Below are positions 33,472 through 42,408 of a stretch of DNA of 64,000 nucleotides, in pieces; positions within the stretch are counted from its first letter, which is position 1; every line of letters begins with the position of its first letter. This DNA comes from Plantibacter sp. ME-Dv--P-122b. GTDB taxonomy: Bacteria > Actinomycetota > Actinomycetes > Actinomycetales > Microbacteriaceae. Made by a program: the position numbers and the translations under genes. Location: positions 1-64,000 of the forward strand of contig NZ_JARVSC010000011.1 in the NCBI RefSeq assembly GCF_030209375.1, given 5' to 3'. The notes under the pieces were generated by a model that saw only the letters and a program-made list of their open reading frames with translations, was not told the origin of the DNA and ran no database searches.

Positions 33472-34500
33472 TCACGCCTGGAGGGCGAGTGCTGCGAGGG
33501 TGATCGGCTGTCGGAAGGTCCCGGTCCTGGCGAGGTGCAGGACCTCGTCGACCGTGTTGGTGGCGAGACGCGCGAGTTCGTTGCCGGCGGAGCCCGCGAT
33601 GTGCGGGGTGATGACGGTGTTCGGGGTGGACCACAGCCGCGACGACGGCGGCAGCACCTCGGGGGAGGTCACGTCCAGGATGGCGACGAGGTCGCCGCGG
33701 TCGAGTCGATCGGCGAGCGCCTCATGATCGATGAGGTCGCCCCGCGCGGTGTTGATGACGGTCGTGCCGGGACGCATCGCCTGCAGGAGCGACCGGTCGA
33801 CGAGATGACGGGTCGACGGCAGGGCCGGTGCATGGAGTGTGACGATGTCGCTCCGGGCGGCGAGCTCCTCGAGCGGGACACAGGGCACGCCGACGGCCAG
33901 CTGCTGCTCGTGATCGAGCGTCGGGTCCGCGACCAGCACCTGCACGTCGAGCGATGAGAGCCGCTCGATGACGAGCCGGCCGATGCGCGAGGCCCCGACG
34001 ACACCGACGGTGATCCCGTTCCCGCCGACCGTCGGCCAGACCCGCTCGCCGTCGACGGGTGCCCGGGAGGCCCGCAGGGCGTCCGCCGCCCAGAACGTGC
34101 GCTTCGCGGCGAGGATGACCATCGCCAGCGTGAACTCGGCGACCGGGACCGCGTTGGCGTCGGCGCTGGACGTGAGCGCCACGCGACGTTCGAGGAGGGC
34201 GTCGGTGACGATGCCCCGGACACTTCCCGCCGAGTGGGCCACCGCGCGCAGCGCCGGGAGGGCGCGGAGCAGCGGTTCGTCGAGGACCGGGGAGCCCCAG
34301 CCGGTCACGAGCACCTCGACCTGGCCGAGGCGTGCGCGGTCGTCAGCCAGCTCGGGATGCAGCGGCCGGTCGGCGACCAGTCGGACGCGGGGGTCGGACC
34401 GCAGCCGGTCGAGGTCCGACGCGGAGAAGACCCGGTCGAACGTGCCATCCGGCATGAGGAAGCCGATCACGCCCGGACGGGGGCTCTGGCTGTGCAGCAT
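33472..34500 (-). CDS. D-isomer-specific 2-hydroxyacid dehydrogenase
   Basis: A 342-residue NAD-dependent dehydrogenase. The Rossmann motif is GVVGASRIGRLV (about 165). Catalytic Arg lies in INTARGDLID, the Glu region is SPEVLPP and the catalytic His is in TPHIAGS. This is the layout of glycerate/phosphoglycerate-type reductases. It is the first gene of the catabolic operon, under a promoter and 11-bp-period operator directly upstream. Its substrate is probably a sugar-acid intermediate released by the lyase products, by context only. RBS GGAGG. Confidence 0.9.
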   Translation of the reverse strand: MLHSQSPRPGVIGFLMPDGTFDRVFSASDLDRLRSDPRVRLVADRPLHPELADDRARLGQVEVLVTGWGSPVLDEPLLRALPALRAVAHSAGSVRGIVTDALLERRVALTSSADANAVPVAEFTLAMVILAAKRTFWAADALRASRAPVDGERVWPTVGGNGITVGVVGASRIGRLVIERLSSLDVQVLVADPTLDHEQQLAVGVPCVPLEELAARSDIVTLHAPALPSTRHLVDRSLLQAMRPGTTVINTARGDLIDHEALADRLDRGDLVAILDVTSPEVLPPSSRLWSTPNTVITPHIAGSAGNELARLATNTVDEVLHLARTGTFRQPITLAALALQA

Positions 34501-34532
34501 CGTCGCCTCCGGTCGTCTCGACAGCAGGGTCC

Positions 34533-34562
34533 ATCCCAGTGCGTGCCGTTCGGTGGTGTCAA
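34533..34562 (-). promoter_or_regulatory. Promoter of the lyase/alpha-galactosidase operon
   Basis: On the minus strand a perfect -35 TTGACA (34557-34562) is followed after 18 bases by TGGGAT (34533-34538). The operator repeats lie just upstream of the -35. Confidence 0.5.
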
Positions 34563-34572
34563 GCGCGACCGA

Positions 34573-34594
34573 TCAAACGAACATCAAACGAACA
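34573..34594 (-). promoter_or_regulatory. Operator: two tandem TGTTCGTTTGA repeats
   Basis: Minus-strand TGTTCGTTTGA occurs twice in direct succession, an 11-bp helical-turn period. The same TGTTCG doublet and period occur at 35709-35730. Both flank the DeoR/LacI-type regulator gene, whose N-terminal DeoR domain would bind such direct repeats. Confidence 0.65.
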
Positions 34595-34604
34595 GAGAGC
34601 GATG

Positions 34605-35696
34605 TCAGCGTGGAGAGGCGGTGGAGTCGCGCAGGCTGAGGCTCGGGCGGAGGTTCATGTGCCGAGCGGCGAACCCCTGCTGCGAGGCCGCAGAGATGCG
34701 TTCGAAGCACATGGTCGCCGCGAACCGGCCGATGTCGCGCTTCGGTGGGGCGACGGCCGTGAGCGGCACCCGTGCCAGGCCGGCGACCTCGTCGTCGTAC
34801 GCGACGATCGAGAGGTCGCCGGGGATCGAGAGCCCGAAGTCGAGGGCCGCGTCCGCGAACTCGACCGCGTAGTGGTCCGAGTGGAGGAACACCGCCGTCG
34901 TGCCGGACGCCACGCAGGCCTCGAGGTATTGCCTGGTCTGCTCGCCGACCCCGCGCTGATCGTCGATGATGGCGGTGGTCGCGTCCGCGCGGAGGCCGAG
35001 TTGGCGGACGGCGCGTTCGTACCCGAGTCGCAGCGCGGGGGTCGTCGGGGTGTCGAAGGCCGCCATGCCGATGCGTTCGTGGCCGAGCGCCGCCAGGTGG
35101 CGGATCGCCGTGACGGCGCCGGCCGCGTGGTCGCTTCGCACGAACTCGAGGCCGTCGCCGACCGGCGACTCGGCGACCGACCGCTCCACCAGGACGACGG
35201 GTACCGGCGCCTGTTCGAGCCGCTCCAGCGTGGGGAGGGCGTCGAGGGCCGAGGTGGTGACGAGCAGGCCGTCCACGCCACCGGCGAGCAGCCGCTCGAT
35301 CTGGTCGCGTTCGCGCGCCGGGTCGTAGCGCGAGACGCCGAGGACGATCCTGCCGCCGAGCGACTGAGCCCGCTCGACCGCACCGGCCACGATCGTCGGG
35401 AAGTAGTAACTCGGGTCCGGGACCACGAATCCGAAGGTGAACAGGGTGTCGGCTGCGCCGGCGGACGGCGACGGACGGGCCCCCGGGCGATGTGCGATAC
35501 CGGTGGTCGGCTGCGTGTCGACGGACACCGCTCCGCCGTGCACACGGCGGAGCAGCCCCTGTTCGCCGAGCTCCCGGAGGTCCCGCCGGACGGTCATCGC
35601 CGAGATGCCCATGCGCTCGGCAAAGTCGGCCGCGGAGAGGCTCCCGTGGATCCGCAGCTCCGCGAGGATGCGGTCGTGCCGGTGCGAGAGCGCCAT
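34605..35696 (-). CDS. DeoR-HTH / LacI-type sugar-binding hybrid transcription regulator
   Basis: A 363-residue regulator with a mixed architecture. Residues 1-60 are a DeoR-family winged helix (RHDRILAELRIHGSLSAADF, ISAMTVRRDLRELGEQGLL, RRVHGGAV). Residues about 85-350 are a LacI-type periplasmic-binding-protein domain (FTFGFVVPDPSYYFP, GGVDGLLVTTSAL, LGHERIGMAAFDTP, IVAYDDEVAGLARVPLT). The effector is therefore probably a free sugar rather than the sugar phosphate sensed by classic DeoR proteins. ATG 35696 has GGAG at correct spacing; ATG 35702 is too close to it. It is divergent from the importer operon and shares its operator. Confidence 0.9.
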   Translation of the reverse strand: MALSHRHDRILAELRIHGSLSAADFAERMGISAMTVRRDLRELGEQGLLRRVHGGAVSVDTQPTTGIAHRPGARPSPSAGAADTLFTFGFVVPDPSYYFPTIVAGAVERAQSLGGRIVLGVSRYDPARERDQIERLLAGGVDGLLVTTSALDALPTLERLEQAPVPVVLVERSVAESPVGDGLEFVRSDHAAGAVTAIRHLAALGHERIGMAAFDTPTTPALRLGYERAVRQLGLRADATTAIIDDQRGVGEQTRQYLEACVASGTTAVFLHSDHYAVEFADAALDFGLSIPGDLSIVAYDDEVAGLARVPLTAVAPPKRDIGRFAATMCFERISAASQQGFAARHMNLRPSLSLRDSTASPR

Positions 35697-35708
35697 GGTC
35701 ATCTCCGA

Positions 35709-35730
35709 TGTTCGATATCTGTTCGGATGG
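35709..35730. promoter_or_regulatory. Operator: TGTTCGATATC and TGTTCGGATGG tandem repeats
   Basis: Two TGTTCG half-sites at an 11-bp period lie seven bases from the regulator's ATG codon and just before the -35 of the importer operon. They match the repeats at 34573-34594 in sequence and spacing. They probably mediate autoregulation and repression of the importer. Confidence 0.6.
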
Positions 35731-35740
35731 TTGAATGATC

Positions 35741-35770
35741 TTGACTTTACTCAGCGGCCCCGCGAATGAT
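35741..35770 (+). promoter_or_regulatory. Promoter of the first CUT1 importer operon
   Basis: TTGACT (35741-35746), an 18-base spacer and AATGAT (35765-35770). The predicted start near 35777 excludes the upstream ATG at 35766 as translation start and supports GTG 35838. Confidence 0.5.
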
Positions 35771-35837
35771 GGCCAACGTTCGAGAGAACGGCGCGGATGC
35801 CCCAGATCAGGCCTCCGCCGTGAGCAAGGGAGCTGCT

Positions 35838-36833
35838 GTGAGCGCGACGACGACCGATCGGCCGGAGACCATCCGACCACCGATCGCCCCAGCGGGGTCC
35901 GGAGGCCGGCCGACGAGGCGGAAGGTGCCGTTCCGGATGCAGTTCCGCCGTGACTCCCCGCTGCTGATCATGGTGACGCCGGCGGTCGTGCTCCTGCTCC
36001 TGTTCGTGTACATCCCGTTGCTCGGGAACGTCATCGCGTTCATGGACTACCAGCCCTACATCCCGATCCCGGACAGCCCGTGGGTGGGCTTCGCCAACTT
36101 CACGGCCCTCTTCGCCGACCAGGCGTTCTGGAACGCGGTCTCGAACACGCTCCAGATCACCTTCATTCAGCTGGTGCTGTTCTTCCCGGTGCCGATCGCC
36201 CTGGCGATCTTCATCCACTCCCTGACCTGGCCGTGGCTGCGCGCCACCGTCCAGTCGGTGCTGTACCTGCCGCACTTCCTGTCCTGGGTCATCGTGGTCG
36301 GCTTCTTCCAGCAGAGCCTCGGCTCGGGCGGGGTGCTGAACACCTGGCTGCGCCAGCTCGACCTCGGCACGATCTCGGTCATGTCCGACCCGGCCACCTT
36401 CAAGCTCCTGCTGTCCTCGCAGGTGATCTGGAAGGACGCGGGCTGGGGCACGATCATCTTCCTCGCGGCGCTCGCGGCCATCGACGACTCGCTCTACGAG
36501 GCCGCAGCCATCGACGGTGCGGGCGCGTGGAGTCGGTTCTGGCACATCACCCTGCCGGGGATCCGGCCCATCATCGTGCTCCTGCTCATCCTGCGGCTCG
36601 GCGAGGCGCTCTCCGTCGGGTTCGAGCAGATCATCCTGCAGCGGAACGCCGTCGGGCCCGGCGCGGCCGAGGTGCTCGACACCTACGTCTACTACCACGG
36701 GGTCATCGACGGGAACTGGAGCACCGGCATCGCCGCCGGGCTCATCAAGGGGCTCGTCGGTCTCATCCTCATCCTCGTCGCCAACAAGGCGGCGCACATG
36801 CTCGGCGAGCAGGGAGTGTATTCCAAATCATGA
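35838..36833 (+). CDS. CUT1 sugar ABC transporter permease (LplB-like)
   Basis: A 331-residue permease with six membrane helices. It has the LplB-type opening (LLIMVTPAVVLLLLFVYIPLLGN), the loop FMDYQPYIPIPDSPWVGFANF and the EAA-type motif EAAAIDGAGAWSRFWHITLPG that docks with the ATPase. GTG 35838 follows AAGGGA at good spacing and fits the predicted promoter; an ATG at 35766 would overlap the -10 box. Four-base overlap with the next permease gene. No ATPase gene is in the operon, as usual in actinobacteria, where one MsiK-like ATPase serves many importers. Confidence 0.93.
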   Translation: MSATTTDRPETIRPPIAPAGSGGRPTRRKVPFRMQFRRDSPLLIMVTPAVVLLLLFVYIPLLGNVIAFMDYQPYIPIPDSPWVGFANFTALFADQAFWNAVSNTLQITFIQLVLFFPVPIALAIFIHSLTWPWLRATVQSVLYLPHFLSWVIVVGFFQQSLGSGGVLNTWLRQLDLGTISVMSDPATFKLLLSSQVIWKDAGWGTIIFLAALAAIDDSLYEAAAIDGAGAWSRFWHITLPGIRPIIVLLLILRLGEALSVGFEQIILQRNAVGPGAAEVLDTYVYYHGVIDGNWSTGIAAGLIKGLVGLILILVANKAAHMLGEQGVYSKS

Positions 36834-37717
36834 GCACCATCGTCCGACCGGTCTGGGCGGGGAAGCCGAAGCCCGTCGTCCTCGCGCTCAAGGCGCTCGC
36901 GATCGTCATGATCCTCGCCGTCATCCTGTTCCCGTTCCTCATCGTGGTCTCCACGAGCGTGTCGACCGCCGAGGACGTCACGGCCGCCGGCGGCTACGTC
37001 GTCTGGCCGAAGTCCTTCACCCTCGACGCCTATGAGCAGATCCTCGCCGGCGGGGTGGTGACCCGGGCGATCCTCGTGACGCTGTTCGTGACGGTCGTCG
37101 GTACGCTCATCAGCCTCGTCTGCACCGTGTCGGCGGCCTGGGCCCTCAGTCGGCGGTCGTTCTTCCAGCGGCCGGTGCTCATGATCGTCCTCGCGACGTT
37201 CCTGTTCACCCCCGGCCTCATCCCGCTCTACCTGATGGTGAAGCAGCTCGGTCTCCTCGACAACGTCTGGGCGCTCATCCTGCCCGGCGCGTTCAGCGTG
37301 TTCAACATGGTGGTCGTGCGCGGCTTCATGATGGGCATCCCGCAGGAGCTGATCGACAGCGCGAAGATCGACGGCGCCGGGGAGTTCCGCATCCTCGGGA
37401 CGATCGTCCTGCCGCTGTCCCGCGCCGTCATCGCCGTCGTCGCCCTCTTCTACGCCGTCGGGTACTGGAACGCGTTCTTCAACGCGCTGCTCTACATCAA
37501 CGACACCTCCAAGTGGACGCTGCAGCTCGTCCTGCGCACCTACGTACTGCAGGGGTCCTCACTCGTCGGCGGTGCCTCGGACGCCTCGGTGCTCCCGCCG
37601 GCGGAGTCGTTGCAGATGGCCGTGGTGCTCATCGCCATCGTCCCGATCCTCATCGCCTACCCGCTCGTGCAACGCCACCTCACGAAGGGGGTGCTGACCG
37701 GCGCCGTCAAGGGCTGA
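36830..37717 (+). CDS. CUT1 sugar ABC transporter permease (YtcP/LplC-like)
   Basis: A 295-residue second permease of the importer. Helices include LAIVMILAVILFPFLIVVSTSVS and VLMIVLATFLFTPGLIPLYLMV. The EAA loop is IDSAKIDGAGEFRILGTIVLPLS. It ends VQRHLTKGVLTGAVKG, a hallmark of the LplC branch (oligogalacturonide, alginate and mannooligosaccharide importers). ATGA overlap with the first permease. Confidence 0.93.
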   Translation: MSTIVRPVWAGKPKPVVLALKALAIVMILAVILFPFLIVVSTSVSTAEDVTAAGGYVVWPKSFTLDAYEQILAGGVVTRAILVTLFVTVVGTLISLVCTVSAAWALSRRSFFQRPVLMIVLATFLFTPGLIPLYLMVKQLGLLDNVWALILPGAFSVFNMVVVRGFMMGIPQELIDSAKIDGAGEFRILGTIVLPLSRAVIAVVALFYAVGYWNAFFNALLYINDTSKWTLQLVLRTYVLQGSSLVGGASDASVLPPAESLQMAVVLIAIVPILIAYPLVQRHLTKGVLTGAVKG

Positions 37718-37818
37718 CCGGTCCGCGTCCCGCCGCACGACACCACACCACACCCCGGCACCGTCGCCGGGATCCGAACCGCGCCTCCGGCGCTCGCCCC
37801 ACCTCGAAGGAGACCTCG

Positions 37819-39477
37819 ATGAACGACACCACCCCCGGCCTGTCACGCCGCACCTTCCTCACCGCGGCCGGCGTCAGCCTGGCCGTCCTGGGCCTCGGCT
37901 CGACGCTCGCCGGCTGCACCCCCGGCGGTGCGACCTCGGGGGCGGCGGGTTCCGGCGCACTCGTGCCCCTGCCCACCTACGTACCGATCACGAAAGGGCC
38001 GACGCCCGACCTCGCCGGTTCGGCGACGGTCCAGCCGGTGTACTACTCCGCGCCGAAGGAGGCGGAGCTCTTCACCTCCGTGTCGGGGAAGGCCGCCGTG
38101 AGTGGGACGGTGTCGGGCTTCGTGATCTCGTACAGCCCGCCGGCGCCGGCGTCGAACAGCTATCTCACGGCGGCCGAGCAGGAACTCGGCTGCAAGCTCG
38201 ACCTGCAGGTGGTCCCCGCCGACTCCTTCGCGCCGAAGTTCGCCACGGTCATGGCGGGCGGCAGTGTGCCGGACCTCGTCGAGTTCCTCGCCTTCCAGCT
38301 GCCGCCCTCCTACCCGCAGCTGCTGAAGGCCCAGTTCGCCGACCTGTCCGACCACCTCTCGGGCGACAACGTGAAGACCTACCCGAACCTCGCGAACCTG
38401 CCGACGCCGTCCTGGGAGGGCTGCCGCATCAACGGTCGCATCTACGGCGTCCCGGTGAACCGGCCGCCCTTCGGCAACATGCTCATCTCGCGACCCGACC
38501 TCATCAAGGAGCTCACTGGGGCCGAGCCGACGCCGAAGACGAAGGACGACTTCACCGAGCTGTGCAAGGCGGTCACCGACGCCAAGCGCAACCGCTACGC
38601 GATCAGCGGGCAGAGCAACGGCGACAGTGTCGACTGGGGCTACGACTTCATGGGGGCGATGTTCGGCGTCCCGAACGGCTGGGAGCTGCAGGGCTCGAAG
38701 CTCGTGCACAAGTGGGAGTCGGACCGCTGGCTCGAGACGCTCTCGTACATCAAGGAACTCAAGGACGCCGGGTACTACCACCCCGACACCCCGAGCATCT
38801 CCGGCTCGCAGGCGAAGACCTACATGGCCAACGGCACGGTCCTCATGCACCAGGACGGCATCTCGGCGATCATCGACCCCAGTGCGCCGGAGGGCGTGTT
38901 GTACGACGCGATCCTCCCGTTCGCGGCGGACGGTGGCGACGGCATCGTCTACCAGGGGTCGTCGATGTTCTCGTTCACGGCCATCAAGCAGGCGGACGAG
39001 GCCCGGGTGAAGGAGCTGCTCACGCTGCTCAACCACCTCGCCGCCCCGTACGGCAGCACCGAAGGGTTCTTCCTCCAGTACGGTCGTGCCGGCGAGCACC
39101 ACACGCGTGAAGCGGACGGTCGCGTCGTCCTGACCGAGGCGGGGTCCGCACAGATCGGCCCCACCTCGTTGAACCGGCTCGCCGCTGCCCCGCAGATCCT
39201 CGCGAGTGCCGTCCCGATGGAGGAGCGGCTGCGTCGCTCGCACGAGTGGCAGCAGAAGGCCTCACCGATGCTGCAGAAGAGCCCGATCACCGGCCTCTAC
39301 TCCGAGACCGCCGGGAAGACGTCGTCGGCGACGAACAGCCTCTCGTCGACGATGAACGAGTACATCCTCGGCCGGACGGATCTCGACACGGTGAAGTCGG
39401 GCATCGCCTCCTGGAAGTCGTCGACGAACGACAAGGTCCGGGCCGAGTACCAGGAGGAGCTCGAGAAGCTGTCCTGA
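37819..39477 (+). CDS. LplA-type extracellular sugar-binding lipoprotein
   Basis: A 552-residue binding protein, the long form typical of LplA receptors for oligosaccharides. The N-terminus has a twin-arginine motif (LSRRTFLTAAG), a hydrophobic core and lipobox LAGC, so it is a Tat-exported lipoprotein (Cys about 34). The start follows GAAGGAG. The mature protein contains the long-domain pieces VMAGGSVPDLVEF and GKTSSATNSLSSTMNEYILG. It completes the first importer; the regulon context suggests a uronate- or galactose-rich glycan fragment as ligand. Confidence 0.93.
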   Translation: MNDTTPGLSRRTFLTAAGVSLAVLGLGSTLAGCTPGGATSGAAGSGALVPLPTYVPITKGPTPDLAGSATVQPVYYSAPKEAELFTSVSGKAAVSGTVSGFVISYSPPAPASNSYLTAAEQELGCKLDLQVVPADSFAPKFATVMAGGSVPDLVEFLAFQLPPSYPQLLKAQFADLSDHLSGDNVKTYPNLANLPTPSWEGCRINGRIYGVPVNRPPFGNMLISRPDLIKELTGAEPTPKTKDDFTELCKAVTDAKRNRYAISGQSNGDSVDWGYDFMGAMFGVPNGWELQGSKLVHKWESDRWLETLSYIKELKDAGYYHPDTPSISGSQAKTYMANGTVLMHQDGISAIIDPSAPEGVLYDAILPFAADGGDGIVYQGSSMFSFTAIKQADEARVKELLTLLNHLAAPYGSTEGFFLQYGRAGEHHTREADGRVVLTEAGSAQIGPTSLNRLAAAPQILASAVPMEERLRRSHEWQQKASPMLQKSPITGLYSETAGKTSSATNSLSSTMNEYILGRTDLDTVKSGIASWKSSTNDKVRAEYQEELEKLS

Positions 39478-39490
39478 CCGCGGCCGGCGG

Positions 39491-42358
39491 TCAGGCGCGC
39501 GGCCTGGCCCACATGACGACGCCGTACCAGGCGATGACCGCCACGACGCCGGCGATCAGCCCACCGAGGACGAGGTCGCCGAACGGGTCGTCGCCCGCGA
39601 CGCCATTCAGGGTCCAGATGCCCAGGATCACTGCGGCGGCGAGGGCCGACGGGGTCAGCCAGCGCACCGAATCGCGGGCCAGACCCGGCTTCGGGGCGCG
39701 GCGCCGGGCCGACCCGAGGGCGCCGATCACGGAACCGAGGACGGCGATGCCCGCGAAGACCACTGCGAAGAGCCCCGGTGCCAGGGCAGCCGCCCGAGCC
39801 CAGCCAGCGGCGCCGGCGTCGGTACCGGCGACCGTCCCGGCCGGGAGGTCGAGGACCACGCCGAGGTCGTCGCCACGGACGTCGAGTGGCCATCCGCCGT
39901 CGTCGTCAGGCGTGAGCTCGACGGTCGCCGTCTCGCGGCCGGAACCGCCCTGGGACGCCGCCGGTCGCCACGTCCCGGCATCGGTGGGGGTCCACCCGGT
40001 GTCGACGGCGGCGTCGAGGAGCTCGTCGTCGGCGGTGAAGCTGAGCCGGAACGGTCCCTGCGCGACCTCCTCATCCCAGGCGACGCCGCTCGTCCAGCCG
40101 TCGAGGAGCGCGACCCATTTGACCTGGTCGACGTCCCGTCCATCGACGGTCGCGGCGACGGCCGGCCTCGTGGCGGTCGTTTGGATCACGACGTCGTGCA
40201 GGCCGGTGCGCACGTCGGCGAAGGTCGTGCGGAGCAGCAGTCGGCCGTCCCCGTGTTCCGTCGTGAAGGGCGCGTCATCGCCGTCGACCGTCACGCGGTC
40301 GACCGCGAGGCCCAGGTCCTGGCCGTCGACCACGGCGGGCCATTCGCGCACCACCTGTGCAGGCACCGAGCCCTCGTCGGAGAAGTCCACACCGAGCCGT
40401 TCGGTCACGCGCAGTCGTGCACCGTCGCCGTCGGTCCGCGTGAGCTCTGCGTCGAGGTCGGCTGTCGCGATCGTCGTGAGGGTCGATCCGGGGATGTCCC
40501 CCATGAATGAACGGGGCGTCGTGGGCTCTAACGACGGGGCCGGGAGGACACTCACCGCGACGATCGCGCCGGCGACGATGAGTACGGCGAGCACCCGGAC
40601 GGCGATGCGCGGACCGCTCAGGAAGCCCGCTCTCGACCCGTCGGCGCGTGCAGCGCGTTCGGCCGCGGCGGCCGGCATGGTGATCTCCGGGGCGAGCAGC
40701 GCGGCCACCCGTCGGCCGGTCGCCCGAGGTGGAGCGCCGAGCACGGCGTAGGGCAGGAGGCGGTCGCGCAGGCTGGCGCGGTCGAGCAGCTGGGTCCGCT
40801 CGGCGAACACCCGGATGCCGAGCAGGTGCTGCTTCACGAGCGCACCCTTGCGGGTCAGCGGCCGGGCGGTCAGGGCGATCGCGAGCACGATGCCGGCGAA
40901 GACGGTCGAGAGGGCGACGAAGGCGAGCGGCCACCACACCACCGCGAGCACGGTCTGATGGGAGAGCTGCCGGACGATGCCCCACTGGAGGAGGGTCAGC
41001 GCGATCGGTGCGGCGATGAACCAGTCGCGGACGAAGCCCTTCGGGACCCGGCGGAGACCCGCACGGATCTGTCCGGCGCGTTCCGGCCCGGTGAGGTACC
41101 GGCGCAGGGCACGGGGTCGATCGCCCAGACGGCCGGCCCGCCTGGCGGCGCCTGCGGCCGCAACGAGGCGCGCCTGTCGCTTGGTCTGCTCCTTCGAGCC
41201 GCTGATGGCGGCGTCCTTCAGTCGCTCGGCGAGCTCCATCGTCGCGGGCGACCGGAGGAGGTGCGCCGCGGTGCGGGGCGTGATGCCCTCCGGAGGCTCC
41301 GACTGGGCGAGGTACCACGGACGTCCACGCGCGTCGCCCCACGCGACGGCCCTGGCTGCGAAGGACAGGAGGAGGGTCGCTGCGAGGACGAGCAGGGGGA
41401 GGACCGGCCCGAAGGTCTGCACCCAGAAGATCCAGGACTGCGGGGGCATGGTGATCGAGCCGGGCTCGAACGGCATGGTGAACCGCGCCTGCGCGTGCGG
41501 CGGGGCGGCGTCGTCACTCGTGAACGCGTAGGCGACCTCGCCGGGAGGCGAGTCGGCTTCCGGGGTCAGCCATTGCCCGGCACCGACCAGCGTCCAGGCG
41601 AGGGAGCCGCGTGGCTGGCGGACGAGACGGTCGTCGAGCTCCTGCGGGATGGTCACCCGGACGTCGAGCTTCGCCACGGCCTGCTGCAGATCGGGGCCGA
41701 ACACGTCCCAGCGGAGGAGGTCGACGGGTCGCCCGGTCGCCGCGTCGGTGTCGACGTAGGCGAGGTCGGAGAGCTGGTATCGGATGACGAGCTCGTGGTC
41801 GCCCGTGAGCTGCTCGCCGGGGTCGACGACGAGCCGGAGGAAGACCGCCGCCCGCTCCCGGGTCACGTCCTGCTCGACGCCGTCCAGGGTCACCGTGATG
41901 AAGGACGGGTCGAGCGCGTGCCCCTGGTACTCGGTCGCGAGCACCCGCTCGATGGTCCGATCGTCGAGGTCCTTGGGGAAGAACGCGTCGATGCGCTCCT
42001 CGACCTCGGTGACGAGTCGACCGTCCTGGTCCGTGGTCACGCGGTAGTCGGCATCGAAGGAGCGGGCGATCCAGGTGTCCGTGACGTCGGACGCCTCGTC
42101 GGTGAGATCGTCGAGGGTGAGGGGCGGGTTGATGACCGGGCCGACCAGGAGGATGACGCCACCGACCGCGACCAGGGTCCAGAACAGCCGCAGCGCTCTG
42201 CGCAACCGCGGGCCGCCGCGGGACTGCAGCCACCGCTCGACTCGCAGCAGCCACGCGGACAGCACGACCCACAGCGGCGTGTGCCGCGGTGCGGGGTCCG
42301 GGATACGGGCCTCGGGTTCGACGGCGTCCGGTCCGCTCACCTCGTCCGTTCCCGTCAC
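39491..42358 (-). CDS. DUF2207 domain membrane protein, double module
   Basis: A 955-residue membrane protein. After an N-terminal helix (LFWTLVAVGGVILLVGPVI, about 50-70) comes an extracytoplasmic beta-rich DUF2207 domain (about 85-310) and membrane segments with a cytoplasmic part (WYLAQSEPPEGITPRTAAHLLR). A second extracytoplasmic DUF2207-like domain (about 670-860) follows before the last helices. DUF2207 proteins are widespread and uncharacterised. GTG 42358 is preceded by TACACT seven bases upstream, giving a leaderless start. The much longer frame upstream is a shadow of the permease gene. Confidence 0.85.
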   Translation of the reverse strand: MTGTDEVSGPDAVEPEARIPDPAPRHTPLWVVLSAWLLRVERWLQSRGGPRLRRALRLFWTLVAVGGVILLVGPVINPPLTLDDLTDEASDVTDTWIARSFDADYRVTTDQDGRLVTEVEERIDAFFPKDLDDRTIERVLATEYQGHALDPSFITVTLDGVEQDVTRERAAVFLRLVVDPGEQLTGDHELVIRYQLSDLAYVDTDAATGRPVDLLRWDVFGPDLQQAVAKLDVRVTIPQELDDRLVRQPRGSLAWTLVGAGQWLTPEADSPPGEVAYAFTSDDAAPPHAQARFTMPFEPGSITMPPQSWIFWVQTFGPVLPLLVLAATLLLSFAARAVAWGDARGRPWYLAQSEPPEGITPRTAAHLLRSPATMELAERLKDAAISGSKEQTKRQARLVAAAGAARRAGRLGDRPRALRRYLTGPERAGQIRAGLRRVPKGFVRDWFIAAPIALTLLQWGIVRQLSHQTVLAVVWWPLAFVALSTVFAGIVLAIALTARPLTRKGALVKQHLLGIRVFAERTQLLDRASLRDRLLPYAVLGAPPRATGRRVAALLAPEITMPAAAAERAARADGSRAGFLSGPRIAVRVLAVLIVAGAIVAVSVLPAPSLEPTTPRSFMGDIPGSTLTTIATADLDAELTRTDGDGARLRVTERLGVDFSDEGSVPAQVVREWPAVVDGQDLGLAVDRVTVDGDDAPFTTEHGDGRLLLRTTFADVRTGLHDVVIQTTATRPAVAATVDGRDVDQVKWVALLDGWTSGVAWDEEVAQGPFRLSFTADDELLDAAVDTGWTPTDAGTWRPAASQGGSGRETATVELTPDDDGGWPLDVRGDDLGVVLDLPAGTVAGTDAGAAGWARAAALAPGLFAVVFAGIAVLGSVIGALGSARRRAPKPGLARDSVRWLTPSALAAAVILGIWTLNGVAGDDPFGDLVLGGLIAGVVAVIAWYGVVMWARPRA

Positions 42359-42365
42359 GCCGTCG

Positions 42366-42371
42366 AGTGTA
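42366..42371 (-). promoter_or_regulatory. Putative leaderless -10 box of the DUF2207 gene
   Basis: Minus-strand TACACT, seven bases before GTG 42358. It lies in the 50-base gap after the permease gene stop. Confidence 0.4.
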
Positions 42372-42408
42372 ATCGCGAGACGGCGACCGACCGGACGACG
42401 TCCGATGC

